From Apteryx mantelli (Eukaryota; Chordata; Aves; Apterygiformes; Apterygidae), in contig NC_089985.1 of the NCBI RefSeq assembly GCF_036417845.1, forward strand, positions 32,012,583 to 32,076,582: DNA of 64,000 nt. The letters are read 5' to 3'. The translations under genes and the position numbers were made by a program. Under the pieces are notes generated by a model that saw only the letters and a program-made list of their open reading frames with translations, did not search any database and was not told where the DNA came from. Below, piece by piece: positions 48,018-61,669 of the stretch. Position 1 is the first letter of the stretch, and every line of letters starts with the position of its first letter.

Positions 48018-51000
48018 TTTGTTATTTCTAGGAAAAGTCATAAGCTTAAAGGAAGGGCTGCTTTAAAAAAACACATATATACACAACTAAAATACACTCA
48101 GCAAAGATGCACGTATAAATATTAACACACACATGTCCCTTTTCTCATTTCTCATGTCTGAACACCCATATTTCTGCTACATATTTTTGAGGTTCGGCAG
48201 CCAGTGGTAAAAGCATTACTTCAGGCTATTTATGAAAAGGTGTTATAATTTTCAGTATTATTTTCCATTCTTTATGACTTCTTCTCTTTCTCATATGTTA
48301 TTTTTACTACCACTGCCCACTGAACAGAGATTTTCTGTGGCTTGTCTATGAATTTCTTCAGAAGTAGCGTCAGCGAGTGAACATTCTTGCTTCCATAGTG
48401 GATACACCTTTTTTTCATGGTGTTCCACTTAGGCATAAATATGAGAGTAAAGCCATAAAGTAATAGATTAAGAATGGGTAGTAAAATTGAGTTAACTCTT
48501 TAAGAAAATGATTTCAAAATTTTATATTTCTTACACTGACTTGAATTTATCTTTGAACCCTTCCAAGAGACTGCTTCATGAGATTTGAACAAAAGATTGA
48601 TTAGTTCTAAAAGCTGCAGAGTTCTTTTGCATGCTGGGCAACCATATATTTAATACAGCTACAAGTGAGCTAATGGACTGTAAAATAGTGGTCAGCACCT
48701 GAGCTGGATCAATTAAGTAGGTAACTTGCCTTCAGTGAGGCTTTGCTCATTTATACTTCAGAATCTGGTCCATTATTTTCTGCCTCTTGTGTAGAGTTCA
48801 GTCAAAAATGCAAGATAAGAATGTTTTGTCTGGGAGACCAAAATTTCTCTAAATGGAGACTACATATTAGTGAGCTATATAGATAAATCTAGAACCTGCT
48901 ACATAAATCAAAGCATAATTCTTTATACGTTATCAATTTAACACTTCATTCTTTAGTTAAATATCCCTGTTACCTTTTTGCCAGAATTTTGCCTGAATAA
49001 GGACTACAGCTCCTCTACATACCTAGACTTTTCAGATATAAAGAAAACAACATGTTACAGAAGAAGGAAACTATACATTTTCTCACTGATTTCTCACCTC
49101 TTTTGCTGTCCTTCTGGGTGATACTTCTCCCTGGAACAGGGACACAGTAAGTTGCTTTTTTCATTTTCCCCTTTATATACACACCATCTGGCAGCAGTGC
49201 TCCAGCAGTTGTTTGCCCTGGAAGAGTTCCTTGGCCTTTTGGAATGCTAACATAGATTTAGTTCAAAAGCAGATGCAATGACCAGCACATAATGCCCTTT
49301 TATAGATTGCAAATATGGACAAGGTAAACAGGAAAATACAAACACAGGTTAGAACTAAAAAAAAAAAAAAGCAGCCCTCCTCTACCAAATGCAACTGCCC
49401 TCCCAAATTTATCAGTGATTCCTGTTATTATTAATTCTTAGTTTCATTTTTAAAACAGTGTCATCGGGCTCTCAGCAAAGATTAGGACTGAATTAGAGAT
49501 ATTAAAAACAACACATCATATTTCAGCCTAACTGGCTTAATTTTGACTATAGATACGATGGCTTGCCTTGTGTTACACGCTAAATTTATCACAGCTCCTG
49601 GAAGAGAATTCGTGTCTCCTGATTCCCAGGTCTTGGCTCTTAGATCAAAAGATCCCTTTTAAATGTGCTGCTGTTTGCTCTGGCTGATGTACCTGCCTCA
49701 TATGTGACCTCCAATAGGTGACACAAACACTAAAAGAAACTTGCTTGTAGCATTGATTCCTGCTTGGATTTCATTGAGAGATCTACTTTCTGCAAAGAGG
49801 ATTCCACATCTGAACATGAATGTTCATATAAAGTAGACATGGTGATTAAAAATAGTTGCACTTACTTTCACAGATCAAATCTCACTGACATTCTCTAATG
49901 AGCAGCTCCACTGACAACCTTCAAATTATGTAGATGCATAAGGAACAAAACATCTGCTGTTTCTGTGTTCAAAACACAACAGTAGTTTGTCAGATAGTAC
50001 TATGGGGTCAGTATTTAGAAATCTTTTTTCTTGAAAAAACCCCTATTGGCGTAATAGAAATGTTGTATGAATCTCACTGAGCAAACTCACCAAGTTTGAT
50101 ATTAAAACAATCTCTATAAGCACTGATTCCTATTCTAGCTCTAGTACATGCCTCAAGGCAAAAGTGCTGCTAGCCTAAAAAAAGCCATTTTCAGATCAGT
50201 TGGAACTGTAGGCTTTTTTAATTTCCCAGAATGAATTTATTTAAGACAAGTTTAAAGGAGCATAAAGTAATCATAGGAGACACTGAAGTAAATGTAATAC
50301 CTAATTACCTAGGCTTTCACCTCATTTGCCTTGGTGTGATGTTGGCTGAAATTAATGGAGCGGCTTGTTGATTTACAATGTAAAGGACCTGTGTGTACTC
50401 TTTGGTACTTGGATCTGCGTACTCATACAAAATAAAGACCACTGTGTAATATAAACACTCACTTTCAATATTGGGATGAGTGGATGGGCTAGCCAGCATT
50501 GTAAAAAGAGCAGAAATAGTACGTTCTGGCCTTACTGCTTGGTTTGCATGAAATACATGCACATTTGCAAAGGTGTAAGCATGCCAGAAGGTATCTTGTA
50601 ATGCCTCTGTTTACAGAATTGACACACAAATTATATTAAGCTATAGGAAACTCTGATCTTTTTCAGGCTTTGAATATGAGTCAAATGGGACCACTTGTCC
50701 AGAGATTAGACAGAGTTTCTAGCAGCAGGAAGGAAAATTGTCATATGTTTGTGATTTCTCAGACTTGGCTTTGGTTAGGAATATATGTAAGCAGGCTCAG
50801 CCTAGGTGCTATTAGAGATTTTAGCTATACATCATCCTCACTGGAGAAAAGAACCTTAATTCTTTTTTCTTAAATTATTCTCCAGGTAGTTATTTTGTGT
50901 GATGTCTTATATTGAGAAATGGGTTAAAGGAAGTTTCTTACCCCTTCCCATACTTGAATAGGTCATTTCTCTTAATCTGTTAAAATTGAAATTATTTTCA

Positions 51001-54000
51001 AGTACTCATTGTTACTGTACCTTACTTATAAGACTCCTATTCTCATTTAATTTCAACCTGAATATCAGTGCCCTGTAACTCCTATTCATCTTTTCACACT
51101 TTTTAGACTTAAAACATGCATAATGTTAAGATATGGCCACAGAATAATCATAATATTCAGGCACCACAACATTAAGTTATTATTATTACATTATTATGTG
51201 ATGATCTGATGGATCATGGACTATGATGCTCGTAAAAGTATTCCGAAAACACAGGAACTGCTATACCAGGTCTCAAAAGCCATCTGGCTGAGTAGCTTCC
51301 TTCTGGCAGGTGCCATTAGCAGATAATTAGGGAAAAAAATTATAAGAAATAAAACAGCACTAGCTAGTATAACTTCTCAGCTTCTGGCAATCAGTTTAGT
51401 AACTCTGTCAACTGACAGCTTCTCACTCAACATAGTGATTCCTTTTTTGTGAGTCAGATCTCTTCAACGACTGAAGTAAGCTTCTACGGTTTTTATTAAC
51501 TCTGCAAAGCTGATGTGGTTAAGGGAAGAACGGTTTGCACTTCCAACCAGTGACACTTGCCAGCTCCATTTCCCTCCGCGGTGTTCTCAAAGTGTGACAC
51601 CAGTGTGGCTGCAGGGAGTTGGAGTTTCAGGAGCATATATGGTTTTGGCCTGTTATAGCTTTCTTATAGATGATGATGTATGCTTATGAAATTATTCTGC
51701 TTGTTCCTTGCATCTCAGTGTGAGCCTGCATGCTCAGAAGTTGAAAGTGTTTTTCTCATTAATCGTAACAAAAAATGTAATGAGGAGCACAGGCCATTAT
51801 CTAATTTAGTGTCATTCCTGAAGCTCTTTTACAGAACTGCATTTCGAGTTGCAACAACTGCCACGTTATTTGCTGACCAGTTAAGTATATATAATTGACC
51901 TCTGTTTTGTTAGATTTCAGAACCACGAGTTTGTGTTCACAAGTCTCTCTGCTGAATGAATCATGTCACAAGTCAAGCTGAATGCCAGAGGAGACACTCC
52001 AGGTGGACTCAGTCTGGCAATCCCAACTCTGGAAAAAAATCTGAGGTCAAATCTTGACAGTACTCAATTTAAGATGTAATTTATTTCTATTCACTTCAGT
52101 GGGTCCAAGATTTCTCCTTTTATTTCATCTGTGGAAGGAATACATCATGGCATGAAGTAAGGCTTACTTGATTTTCTTTTCAGTACACAAATGTTTCTGT
52201 GCTAGTTCTCCAGCCAGGCACAGGAATGACCAAAGGACCAGTAATTTTATATAACCAAAAGAATGAGTCAGTGGAAAAAAAAAGCAGAGATTGTAATGAA
52301 CTAGTAGGTTTAAAAAGCAATCACAACCCAAACAACAAAATTATCAATGTAAGAAATGTTATTTTAAGTCCCATGTTGGGTTTTTCAAAATTAAAAGGGG
52401 TAAAAAGCTGCATTTTTAGCTTGTTACTGAGTTGAAAGCACCTCTTGAAAACATAACTGAACGCTCCTCCTTTACCCTAGTCTTTCATTTGCCTTTCACA
52501 TTCTTGCTAGAATGTTACTATGAGGTTCCTTGAACCAATTATTGTTCTTTTTTTTTATGAAAGAATGGGCTTTGGTTTGGATGGCTACTGACTGTATGGT
52601 GTGACATGCGCTCCCACAAGTGACAAAGAAAATCCAGGTCCAGCTTGGCCAGAATTCAGAATTAATCAACCACAATCTTGTCCCTGATATAGAATGTTAA
52701 TATTTTATTAAATTTCCTACAACTGCTTATGAATGATTAATTTCTTTAGGGAAGCATGATTACTTTTTTTTTTATTTGCACTTCTTTTGTTATGAGTCAT
52801 TATTTATATTGAGGTAATACCTAGATATCCCCACGTAAAGTTGTGATGTAGTGCTTTGAAGCGCTTAGTGGCAATACTGGATTATGGATGGTCGTGTCCC
52901 CCAGCTCCCTTTCCTACCCCGATCCTGTGCTGCCCCATTCCCTCCACTGAGCTGGCACAACTCTGTGCTCCCAGCTAGACAGGGGAACTGATCCAGCAAA
53001 GAAGAGCCAAGCAATTTCCCTCACTCCAGTGTGTCTGGAGCCAAATCGGCTTCCCAGTTCAGTTCATAGCATGGCTGTAGAAATGGTTGTGTTGCTGTGA
53101 GGACAAGGGTGGGATAACATAGTAAAAGAGAAAAAAGTGGAGGCTAGCAAAGGCAGGACTTCAAGCCAAGAACTGCCAACCTCTAAGCCTCAGTGTGTTA
53201 GCATTCTAGTTTGTTTGTTTTTTTTAAGTGCTATCTTGAACACTTTGCAATCAAGGAGTCTAGAGGGTAAACAAACAATGCACGCACAAGGTAACCCTGA
53301 GATCACAGTGGCCGCCTTATTAAACGACAGTGACAGGACACCACCAGATTAATCATTGCTGAACTTTTTGTGTAAGCATCACAAGAGGGCGGCTTTTGAG
53401 GACCCAGTTGAGCTCAGTGTAGTGTCTCCGCAGACTTCTCTGAGGTGTGACTCCCAGACATGCCTTATTAGCTCTAGAACACTTGCCTCATATTCTTTTG
53501 CCCTGGGGTGAATCTGAGGTTAGAAAATTGACCACAACACTCCTGGGAATGGTATTTTTTCCTAATACCCTTCTTTGCCTTATAACCCTCTCTGCATCCC
53601 ACCACTGGCTCCTCTCTGTCTGTTGCATTAATCAAAAACTGTCTTCTCTTCCAAGTCCCTCCACATTTTATCTTCACCCTTTTCCCCTCTCCTCTCTCAA
53701 TACAGGCAGATTAAGTCTCTTGGAGTGTCCTGATGACAGCTTCCACTGCATGCCTGTTGGATTTCCATGGCTTGCTTTCTTGTATGTGTAATCTCATATT
53801 TGGAAGGCATAAAAAGCAGTAAAACTATGTGTAATCCTCCCCCTGGCCCTCCTTAAAAGTCACCTTTGTTTGGGTGCCCAAAGAGACCGTGACAAGTTAG
53901 GACCTGATGCTAATCCTGCTGGCCAGCATCTCTCCACTCCCCATGTGCTTCCCTTTCCGGACCCACCTTTTCAGGCACGGTTTTTCCAGGGCCTGGCAAG

Positions 54001-54599
54001 GCTCCATCCTGCCCGGGAACTGTGGCTGCGCTGTGCACTCTCTGCACGCCCATCTGCTCAGGCTGGTGCTGGATCTGCCCCTGCAGCTGGTGTCTCACTT
54101 TCTTCTTCAGCTGTAGGCTCTCTAGGGCTTTTTGATTTGGGGTACTATAGAGAGGCACACATATGTATATTTGTATATATAATTAGTACTCTGTTAGCAT
54201 CTAAGAGCAACAGCTCAACTGCAGCAATTACTGTACAACCAAGTGTGTCCTGACAGTGAAGACAACATATTCACTGGTCTCTTTCTGTGTCTTGAAAGCC
54301 ATGATGTGTTGATGAGCTTTTCTTGCTAAGAACTCATGTTAACCTAGCTATTTTACTAAGCTCTCCCTAAACCTCACAGCTTTCCTTTTAACTCCTAATG
54401 TGTATTTGCATATCTACACTTACTTTTTTATCAGATGTAACTATGATATCCAGAATGAGATTACAGTAGTGCAAAGCTGTCACTTCAACATACTGCATCA
54501 CTACAAGCAAGGATAGATGTCCTTCACATTATATAAAGAAGGGAAATAATAATGGAAATGGAAATCATATCCAGTTATGACTGGACTTTGGTTATATGT
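48018..54599. other. RBP-MAST2 intergenic, left part
   Basis: No exon that I can support. Short ORFs here lack splice partners or family resemblance. ATT-type simple sequence occurs near 51,178-51,190. If RBP has a non-coding leader exon, it would lie within this stretch. Confidence 0.5.
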
Positions 54600-54860
54600 G
54601 GATCTAGCAATTGCCATACTGGACCAAGCTCTCCATTGGTTTACTTAATTATCTTGTCCCTGAGTGTGACTAATAGTAGTAGTTCCAGGGAAGATGGAGA
54701 ATATTTATAATATGCTCTTATGAAATAACCTGCCCGTAAGAGAAATTTCTTCCTAATCCTCCTTAATTCAGTGATCAGCTTGTGCCCTGAAACATGAGTG
54801 CTTATATCCTTCCTACAAAACGAATCCTACTGTAACTATGAGTATTTTTATTAACTACAC
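54600..54860 (+). repeat. Old amniote interspersed repeat
   Basis: The block GCCATACTGGACCAAGCTCT near 54,614 is followed by AATAACCTGCCCGTAAG, AATTTCTTCCTAATCCTCC and a stretch with TGTGCCCTGAAACATGAGTG and CTTATATCCTTCC near 54,780-54,813. I recognise this arrangement from a widespread archosaur and turtle repeat but cannot name its class with certainty. Confidence 0.6.
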
Positions 54861-57800
54861 AAATGTCTAATGCAGACCTTTTCAAATAGCATACCTTACT
54901 AGATTCACACTGTGTGTAGATTTTGTCTAGATTGTGTCAAGGTCCCAGACCTATAACTTCTCCTGAATTCCTTTGGAAAAATCTGTATTTCTTACCATTT
55001 TCCTGGATTTCGGGAGGGGTGGGGGGGCAGATGCACTCTGCAGCTGCAGTTCTCAGCCGTGCAGGCAGCATGCATTGCTTGGCTAGTCTAGCAGAGCTGG
55101 GATTGGCGTGTTGCTTTTTGCTGAGCATAATGATGCATCATTCTGAAAAGGTTAATTGATTAGTCTTGGTCAAACCTTTTCCTAACCAATCTCTCTCTCT
55201 CTGCATTTCACGTAACTACCTTTTACCTTTAATTTTTTATTTTATTCATAACTGGCATTCTTTAGTTGCATCACACTATTTCTCAAGTGAATCTTGAAAA
55301 AAGAATGCTGTCATAGAGGTGAAATTAAGGAAATAGCCTGGAGGTACTCTTACGATATGCAGCCTATATAATTACTTCTCATTACCGTGATCCTCCTCAG
55401 GTACAGCACAACATATCCCAAAGATATGTGCTGTCTTAAGGGCTGACAGCATATTGCCAATTGCCAGACACTAGTATTGCAGTGCACAGACCAAAACTTC
55501 ACTGTGAAACCCATTAGAACTGGGTTATTTACAGAAGGTGCGTGACAGCTTAACACACAGAACAGCTAAAGCTGTTTCATCCATCTCATACAGAGCAGAA
55601 ATACTGAGAGTGAAGATTAGGTGAACAGTGTAAACAGAATGAAAAATGACAAGCTTTAGTAATATATTTGTTTGGTGGCATTAGCTATGCAGTTCTGCCT
55701 TGGAAACAGTGACGCAGGTGATCAGCTGGGTTTTGTGCTGTACTGTTCTTTTTTTTTTAATATTGAAATTCACTTTAATAGGAATTTAAATGATCAGTTA
55801 GATTATTTGATTTTGCTCTTGCTCTGCAACATCCTAACATCTAGTATTTAGCCTTTTCTATCATGTTCGCAGTGAAGAGGTTTTTAACATCACACTTTCA
55901 AGTCATGTATTTCTATTCCAGCTCCAGGAATTATTACTGTAGCAGTGTGCTCAGCAGTCATAAAAAGGCTCCAGATGGATTTATGTCCTTTCAGAAAACA
56001 TTATGGAATAAGCTGGACTAGATTCTGTGGTCTGCCTTACCAAAGTCCCTTTAAAAAAGCTAGAGAAGGACATAGGGGAATTTTTCCTGAATAGCACTAT
56101 TCCAGCTACCTTCTGAATCAGAAGTGCATACTGTTATGTTCTTTATACAGAGATAAATGAAGGTGGAAGCCAGGGAAAGGAAGTATCTGGAAGTGCAAAA
56201 AGAAACACAATTAAATGAGTATTAGCTGAGTATCAATCAGTGAGCCACAAAGGCTCTCTCTAGTCCCATGCTTTCCCTTCATATTTGTCTATCTAGATAA
56301 CATGAAGAATAATCCCCTTTATGAGCCTTTATTAATTACCCTTCTGTCTTTTTTGGATGTGGTGGAATATCCCTGGAAACAAACACTTTGAGCCTAGGTG
56401 TAGCATCACACCATGCTCTACCTCATTCATCCATAACCTTTTTCTCTGGTAAGCCACTCACACTTGGTTACTTTTATTTAAAGTTGCAAAACAAATGTTC
56501 AGAAAACTAGTTTATATGGAAAAAAAAAAAGGCCAATAAGATTGGTTTGCACATTCAGCCCATATTCAGTGAACAGTTTAAATGGAAAAAATATGGGAGA
56601 ATCAGTAAAGTGAAGAATATTTTTCCTACTCTTTCAAACTGAAACCTTACTGTCCTTTTGTTTCAAAAGTACTTGAAAGCCAGCTTGAGTCTAAAATACT
56701 GAACAGGGACTAAAGAGAGAAGGAAATAACCCAGAAGCAAACTGAAATATAACCGTTTCACATGTAAATTGTCCTATAAAATCCCAAATGGCTTTTTGGT
56801 TCAGGCTGACCAGAAAGATTTTTAAGCTGTTTTGAGTTAAATACTGAACCAGAAGGCAATTATCTGCAATTCTATCTAAAACCAAAAACTGAAGATTTGT
56901 TGTTAATATGTTTCAAAAGTAGGCAGTATTATTCAAATTCTCATTAACATTGTGATTTTTCTTCCTCTATTCTTGTATTCTTTTTTGGCACTTTAAGTGA
57001 ACAGCTGTGAGCCAGTGCAAGGTGGCCCACAAGCCATAACCAACAAATAACTAATTGGCATCTATGTTGCAACAGGGCACAGATCCAACCAAATTATGAC
57101 GAGGCACCGTGCCATCCTAATAGACTAACATTATCACGGATGCCAAGATTCCATAAATTTGCATCATTTACATGTACTTAGGGCAGGATTCCCGACTGGG
57201 AAATTCCACACGATTGTCCATCTCCATCATATACAATTACGATTAAAAAGGATCTCTGTGACTAATCCAGCTTCCTGGAGAAGTTTTCAGCAAGAATTTA
57301 AACATTCTCAACAGTTATTAAAAAATGCTCCCACTCGTTTACATCAATAAATCGTTTAAAAGTATCTTTATTGCCTTTGTTTCTATAAAATGAATAAATA
57401 ATGTATAAAACCAAACTTTCTGGTTGAAGATGTATGAACTTTTTTGGCTTGGTAAACAGGGAGAAGGAATGGCTTTTTTTCTGCAGCAGTAGCAAGGTTA
57501 CTGACTACGTGTAAAAAGAGAGAAGAAAGACAACTTGGAAGTTCCTTTTGTGAAAAATGAATGCAGAAACTGGTAACTTATACCCTCAGGAAATAATTTG
57601 CAAAGCCAAAAATGCAGAGAGGGTGTGAATTATTGAGATGAAACACAAGATGATGATATATGCTCTGATTACTCCTTGCGGTAATGAATCTCTGTAGGCT
57701 TGTCTTTTCTACTGAGGAGATGATGAACTACATCTTAATCTGTTTCTGATCCAACCTTGCTCTAAATAAAACAATGGGCTATAGCAGCTGATTGAACAGC

Positions 57801-58260
57801 TGATACCTACTGGTAAAAATTTTCCTGCGTATTCCATAGTTTCACACACTTGCAAAGGACTTGGAGCAATCTAGAGAAGCACCAGCCACATGAGCATCGT
57901 TGGGTTGCTCCAGCTTGGCTTCCACTCTGTCATGCTGGAGCTGGTTGACCTCTTGAAGCAAAAACATGCGGTATTTTTACAAATGCTACCTACTACCAAT
58001 GAGATGTGGTGACACCACAGGAAAGGTCCTGTGCTGTCCTTGCATGTTCTCACAGGCAATTAAGTGTTTAACTCTGTTGACACCAAAGCTGGTCCTTGCT
58101 GGACCGCTGATCACCGTGACTGGGGCACAGCCCCCAGAGACACTCCTGTGCTCTCCACCCTCAGCCTAGGCTTCTGTGGTCTCTCTTGTGAGGGCAGCAG
58201 CTGGAGATGGCTCTTCCTCCTCTTCCCCTGCATGAAAGCAGGCTGGTTGTGGCCCAGGAG
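54861..58260. other. RBP-MAST2 intergenic, right part
   Basis: Nothing coding is supported. A TCTCTCTC run lies near 55,189-55,201 and a run of A near 56,519-56,530. GC content starts to rise after about 58,100 towards the MAST2 island. Confidence 0.5.
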
Positions 58261-58857
58261 AAGCGCCATTTGCCAAGTGCCGCCCCACAGGGAGCCCGCT
58301 GCGGGGCTCGTCCCCGTACGGCCGTTTTCCCCTTTTCCGTTTGCTTCCCAACGGCACTCTGGGCCCGGCCAAGGGGAGCCGCACACCACAGCAGCTCCTC
58401 ACCACTCCTGCCCCGTGCACTGGGGCGGGCAGCAGGGAGCCGTGCGGGGCAGGGGCCTTTTGCCCTACGGGGAGGAGCGCGGGCCCGCGGCGCCCCCACA
58501 GCCCCGCAGCGGCGAGCCCCGGCCGGCAGCGTCCCCTCAGCGACGCCCGCGGGCCGCCGCCTTCCCAGCGTGCTCCGCGCCGCTTCCCGCCTCGCACCTC
58601 CCTCCCGCCCCGCGTGCCAAGTCTCGCGCGCCCCGCCCTCCCCCCTAAGTCTCGCGCCTCTGCCCGCCGCTGGGCCCGCGCTCTCGCGATAGGCGGAGCC
58701 CGGCGGGGGGGCGGCGCCGCTGCAGCCGCGGCGCCCGCGCGCTCCTGACAGGCGGGAGCGGCGGCGGCGGGCGGGCATGTCCCTCCGCCCCGCGCGCAGG
58801 TGGTGGCGGCGGCGGTGCCGGCGGCGCCGCCCCGGCTCTCCGTGACTCCCGCCGGCC

Positions 58858-58908
58858 ATGGCCGGCTCCGCGCCGCGGGGGCCCGCGCCGCGCCGCAGCC
58901 GCCGCTGA
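58858..58908 (+). other. MAST2: Short upstream ORF before MAST2
   Basis: ATG in a strong context (G at -3 and +4) opens 16 codons and ends in TGA, 15 bases before the MAST2 ATG and in the same frame. Its stop rules out a longer in-frame MAST2 N-terminus from here. Whether it lies in the mRNA depends on the start site, which I cannot see. Confidence 0.5.
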
Positions 58909-58923
58909 GGAGAAGCCGCCGCG

Positions 58924-59100
58924 ATGAGGAAGGGCCGCTCCCGGGGGGACAAAGCGGCGCCGCCGCCGCGGAGGGAGCCGGGGCGGGCGGTGGCCGCCAG
59001 CGCGGCGGAGCGGAGAGCCACGCTGCTGGGGGGCGGCGGCAGGAAGGAGCCGGAGGACGCCAGGGCCGTGGGGGCGCCCTGCCGAGAGGCGCTGGAGAGG
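58924..59100 (+). CDS. MAST2: MAST2, first coding exon (partial gene)
   Basis: ATG at 58,924 (G at -3) opens 59 codons that end exactly at a GTAAAA donor at 59,101, phase 0. The human MAST2 first exon also encodes about 59 residues by my memory, beginning MKRSRC; here it is MRKGRSRGDK. The segment is basic and Pro/Ala/Gly-rich, with no folded domain. MAST2 is a microtubule-associated serine/threonine kinase with DUF1908, kinase and PDZ domains, none of which lie in this window. The name rests on position next to IPP, strand, exon length, phase and the weak N-terminal resemblance, so it is likely but not certain. Confidence 0.75.
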
Positions 59101-60916
59101 GTAAAATCGGGTGGGGGGGCTCGGTGCGCGGGGCCGGGGGCCTTGCGCGGCCGCCGGGCCGGCCGTTGGCGCCCGTTGGCATGGAGACGCGCGGCCCGCG
59201 GCGGGGGGAGCCGCGGCGGTGCCGCCCTCCGCGCCCGTCCGGGCTGCGGCTGCCGCAGTCGCGGGGCAGGGGAGCGCCTGGCCGCGGGGCTCCCTGGCTC
59301 GGCCTGGGGGCGAGCAGCGGCGGGTGGCCGGGGGAGGCGCAGCCGTCTCGGGGGGTCGGCTGGGCTCCGCTGCGCGCGGAGAGCGCGTCCTCTGAGCATC
59401 CTCTCACGTGAAACGCGTTTCTTCAGGTAGATGCCCTGAGAAGAGGAAAGGATAAATGTGGTGGTCAGAAATGGAGTTGTGGTTTGTCAGTGTTTTGAAC
59501 GCATGGTGTTGAGTAAGTGGTGGCGGTGGGGGCCTGCTGGGAGTCTTTCTGGTGCCAAGAGTCTTGCCTGCATGCTGATGGAGAGGTAAGGGAGGATGCG
59601 GTGAAATCTAGTTGGTGTTATATGCTGCCTGGTGTTAATGATTACACTGTACATTAATCCTAATTGTAATGTTAATTATGGTGGTACTTCTTCTGATATG
59701 CTTGTTTTATCTTAATTCTTAAAACAAGAAGTGATATATTTAGGAAATGGATCTTTATAGCTATTTGAAAATATGTAGGCTTGCTACAAATGAGAGCACA
59801 GAAGTTCAGTATGTCCACTCTTATCATGTCTTTCATTAAAAAAAGAATGGATTCCTTCATTACTACTTAGCATTACAGGGGTGGGAGACCCAAAAGATCT
59901 TCAACTTTGTTTTGGATATATTTTGCTATTCCTATTTTTACAAGAGAGAAAAATGAGGGATGAGATTTAGCAGATTAAAAAGTGTAGGTGATGCTTGGCA
60001 ACTAGCACTTCTACTTTTTCCTCATCTCCAAAGAAAAATAATCACAAGTACTAAGATTCCAAAGATAGAATAATTCATTGGCTTACTTTGCCATTTTTAG
60101 GAGCAAAGTGAAAAACTATGTTGTCTGACATCTCTTTTCTTGTCGAAAAGGTGTCTTGAGTTTACATCATCTTTGCAGATGCTTAGGCTTACACTGTGTA
60201 GTTTTTTTTATCACTTTCTAGGTTATTCCGGAAGAGCTGCATTAGATGAGTGAAGATGACTTAATGACTTCACAGTACTTTAAACAAGTGCTGTGAGAAA
60301 TACTAACATAATTTCATTTGTAATTATTGCAAATATTTGGAAAGAGTAAACGTTAGTAATTATTGTTCAGGATAACTTTCCTAGTTCATTGACTTTTGAA
60401 TTACTATGGCCTTTTGTCTGCATTTGCTATACCACTGCTAGCTATCCTAAAGTTATCATTTGGTGTGTCTAAACCGAGAAGGGTGATTCCCCTGAGAAGG
60501 GGAAAGGTATTTTCATTTGGATATTGGAGAAAGTATATTTTGCAACAGAGATGCTCGTTGTGGAGTTCTGAGTCTGGAACAGAAGTACCTGCTCAATTTA
60601 ATTGAAAATTTGATTTGTTAGTTGTTAACTTTGGAGGAAGACTCACTGCTTACCAGGTTATTGGGGATCTACTAACACTAGACAATTATAAGATACAAAT
60701 GATAGCCTAATCTAAAAGCCCCACTTATATATATGTTCTTGCCAAGATCAGAATCCATCCTGACCTTTCAGAAGGAAAAAATGCTGTTAGAATTCCTAGA
60801 AACCAGACACTACCTTCAATTTATAGGAGACTTTTATTTTGGTTGGTGGCTTTTGACTAATGGTTCTGTCTTGAATATGGAATTCCTGGTTTGGCCCTAG
60901 AAAAAGAAAGGAGTTC

Positions 60917-60936
60917 TTTTTTTTTTTTTTTTTTTT
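60917..60936. repeat. T20 run
   Basis: Twenty consecutive T residues followed by CTCTC. It could be the reverse of an old A tail, but no element body is recognised on the left. Confidence 0.85.
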
Positions 60937-61669
60937 CTCTCTTTATTTTCTAGCGCCTTGTAAAGCCAGGTGATTAAGAGGGCAGATTCTGGTCCTCTTT
61001 ATTCCTCCATGCTCTGGTGCCTATTGCTTTTGATGCTTATCACTTTCTGAAACATCTGAATAACACTAATATTCAGGTTGGGGCAGGGGAGAGTCTAAGA
61101 ACAGAAGAGGTGACTTCTTTTTTTCCTTTCCTGTCTTCCCAACTGTCCATTAAAACAGTGGTTGGTAGAGTGACTGAATACAATAGCAAAACGTTTGCTG
61201 TACTGGTTTGACATATGATGTTGATAGGTGTGAGTTGAATTTCTTACAAATCGTGCATGCAGAACACACTATATACTGTATAACATTGTATAGTTCACTC
61301 AGGAAGTTTCACCAAAACAATAGTAAGATTGCAAAATAGGAAAGGCTGCAAAATCAGTAGTGCCAGTACTTGAGACACCCAAGCCTTTTTAATGGGAAAT
61401 ACTGCCAGCTTGTTTTTAGCTCAGGTACTCTGATTAAGACCTGATACAACCTGTAGGAACAGATCTTTATGTACTGGAAAGTATTCAGTGTGATGGAATC
61501 TTTGAGGCGTTTAGCTGCTAAAATTTGTGAAGCTTCTACTCAGCGTGTGCTCAAAGGAGAACCTCTTGCCCCTCTTCCCTTTTGCCTTGCATTTGAAGTG
61601 GTAGAAGTTTTGTAAATGTAGAAAGTGACTGGAAATCCATGGATTGGGTTGGGCAGCCTTAATAACTAG

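Larger units (their letters stand above)
58270..59410. promoter_or_regulatory. MAST2: MAST2 CpG-island promoter
   Basis: About 1.1 kb of dense GC/CpG sequence without a TATA box surrounds the first coding exon. TCTCGCGAT at 58,682-58,690 resembles the BANP-type TCTCGCGAGA element. Overlapping ORFs of up to about 413 codons on both strands are composition effects. Confidence 0.85.

Noticed and set aside
53447-54253. Plus-strand ORFs of 114 and 127 codons
   Set aside because: They are Leu/Ser/Pro-rich, with no motif, no splice partners and opposing ORFs on the minus strand.
58161-59407. Two overlapping minus-strand ORFs of about 412 codons opposite MAST2
   Set aside because: Both span the CpG island in different frames and are dominated by Arg, Pro, Ala and Gly. 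They show no known domain and fit GC composition, in which stops are rare.
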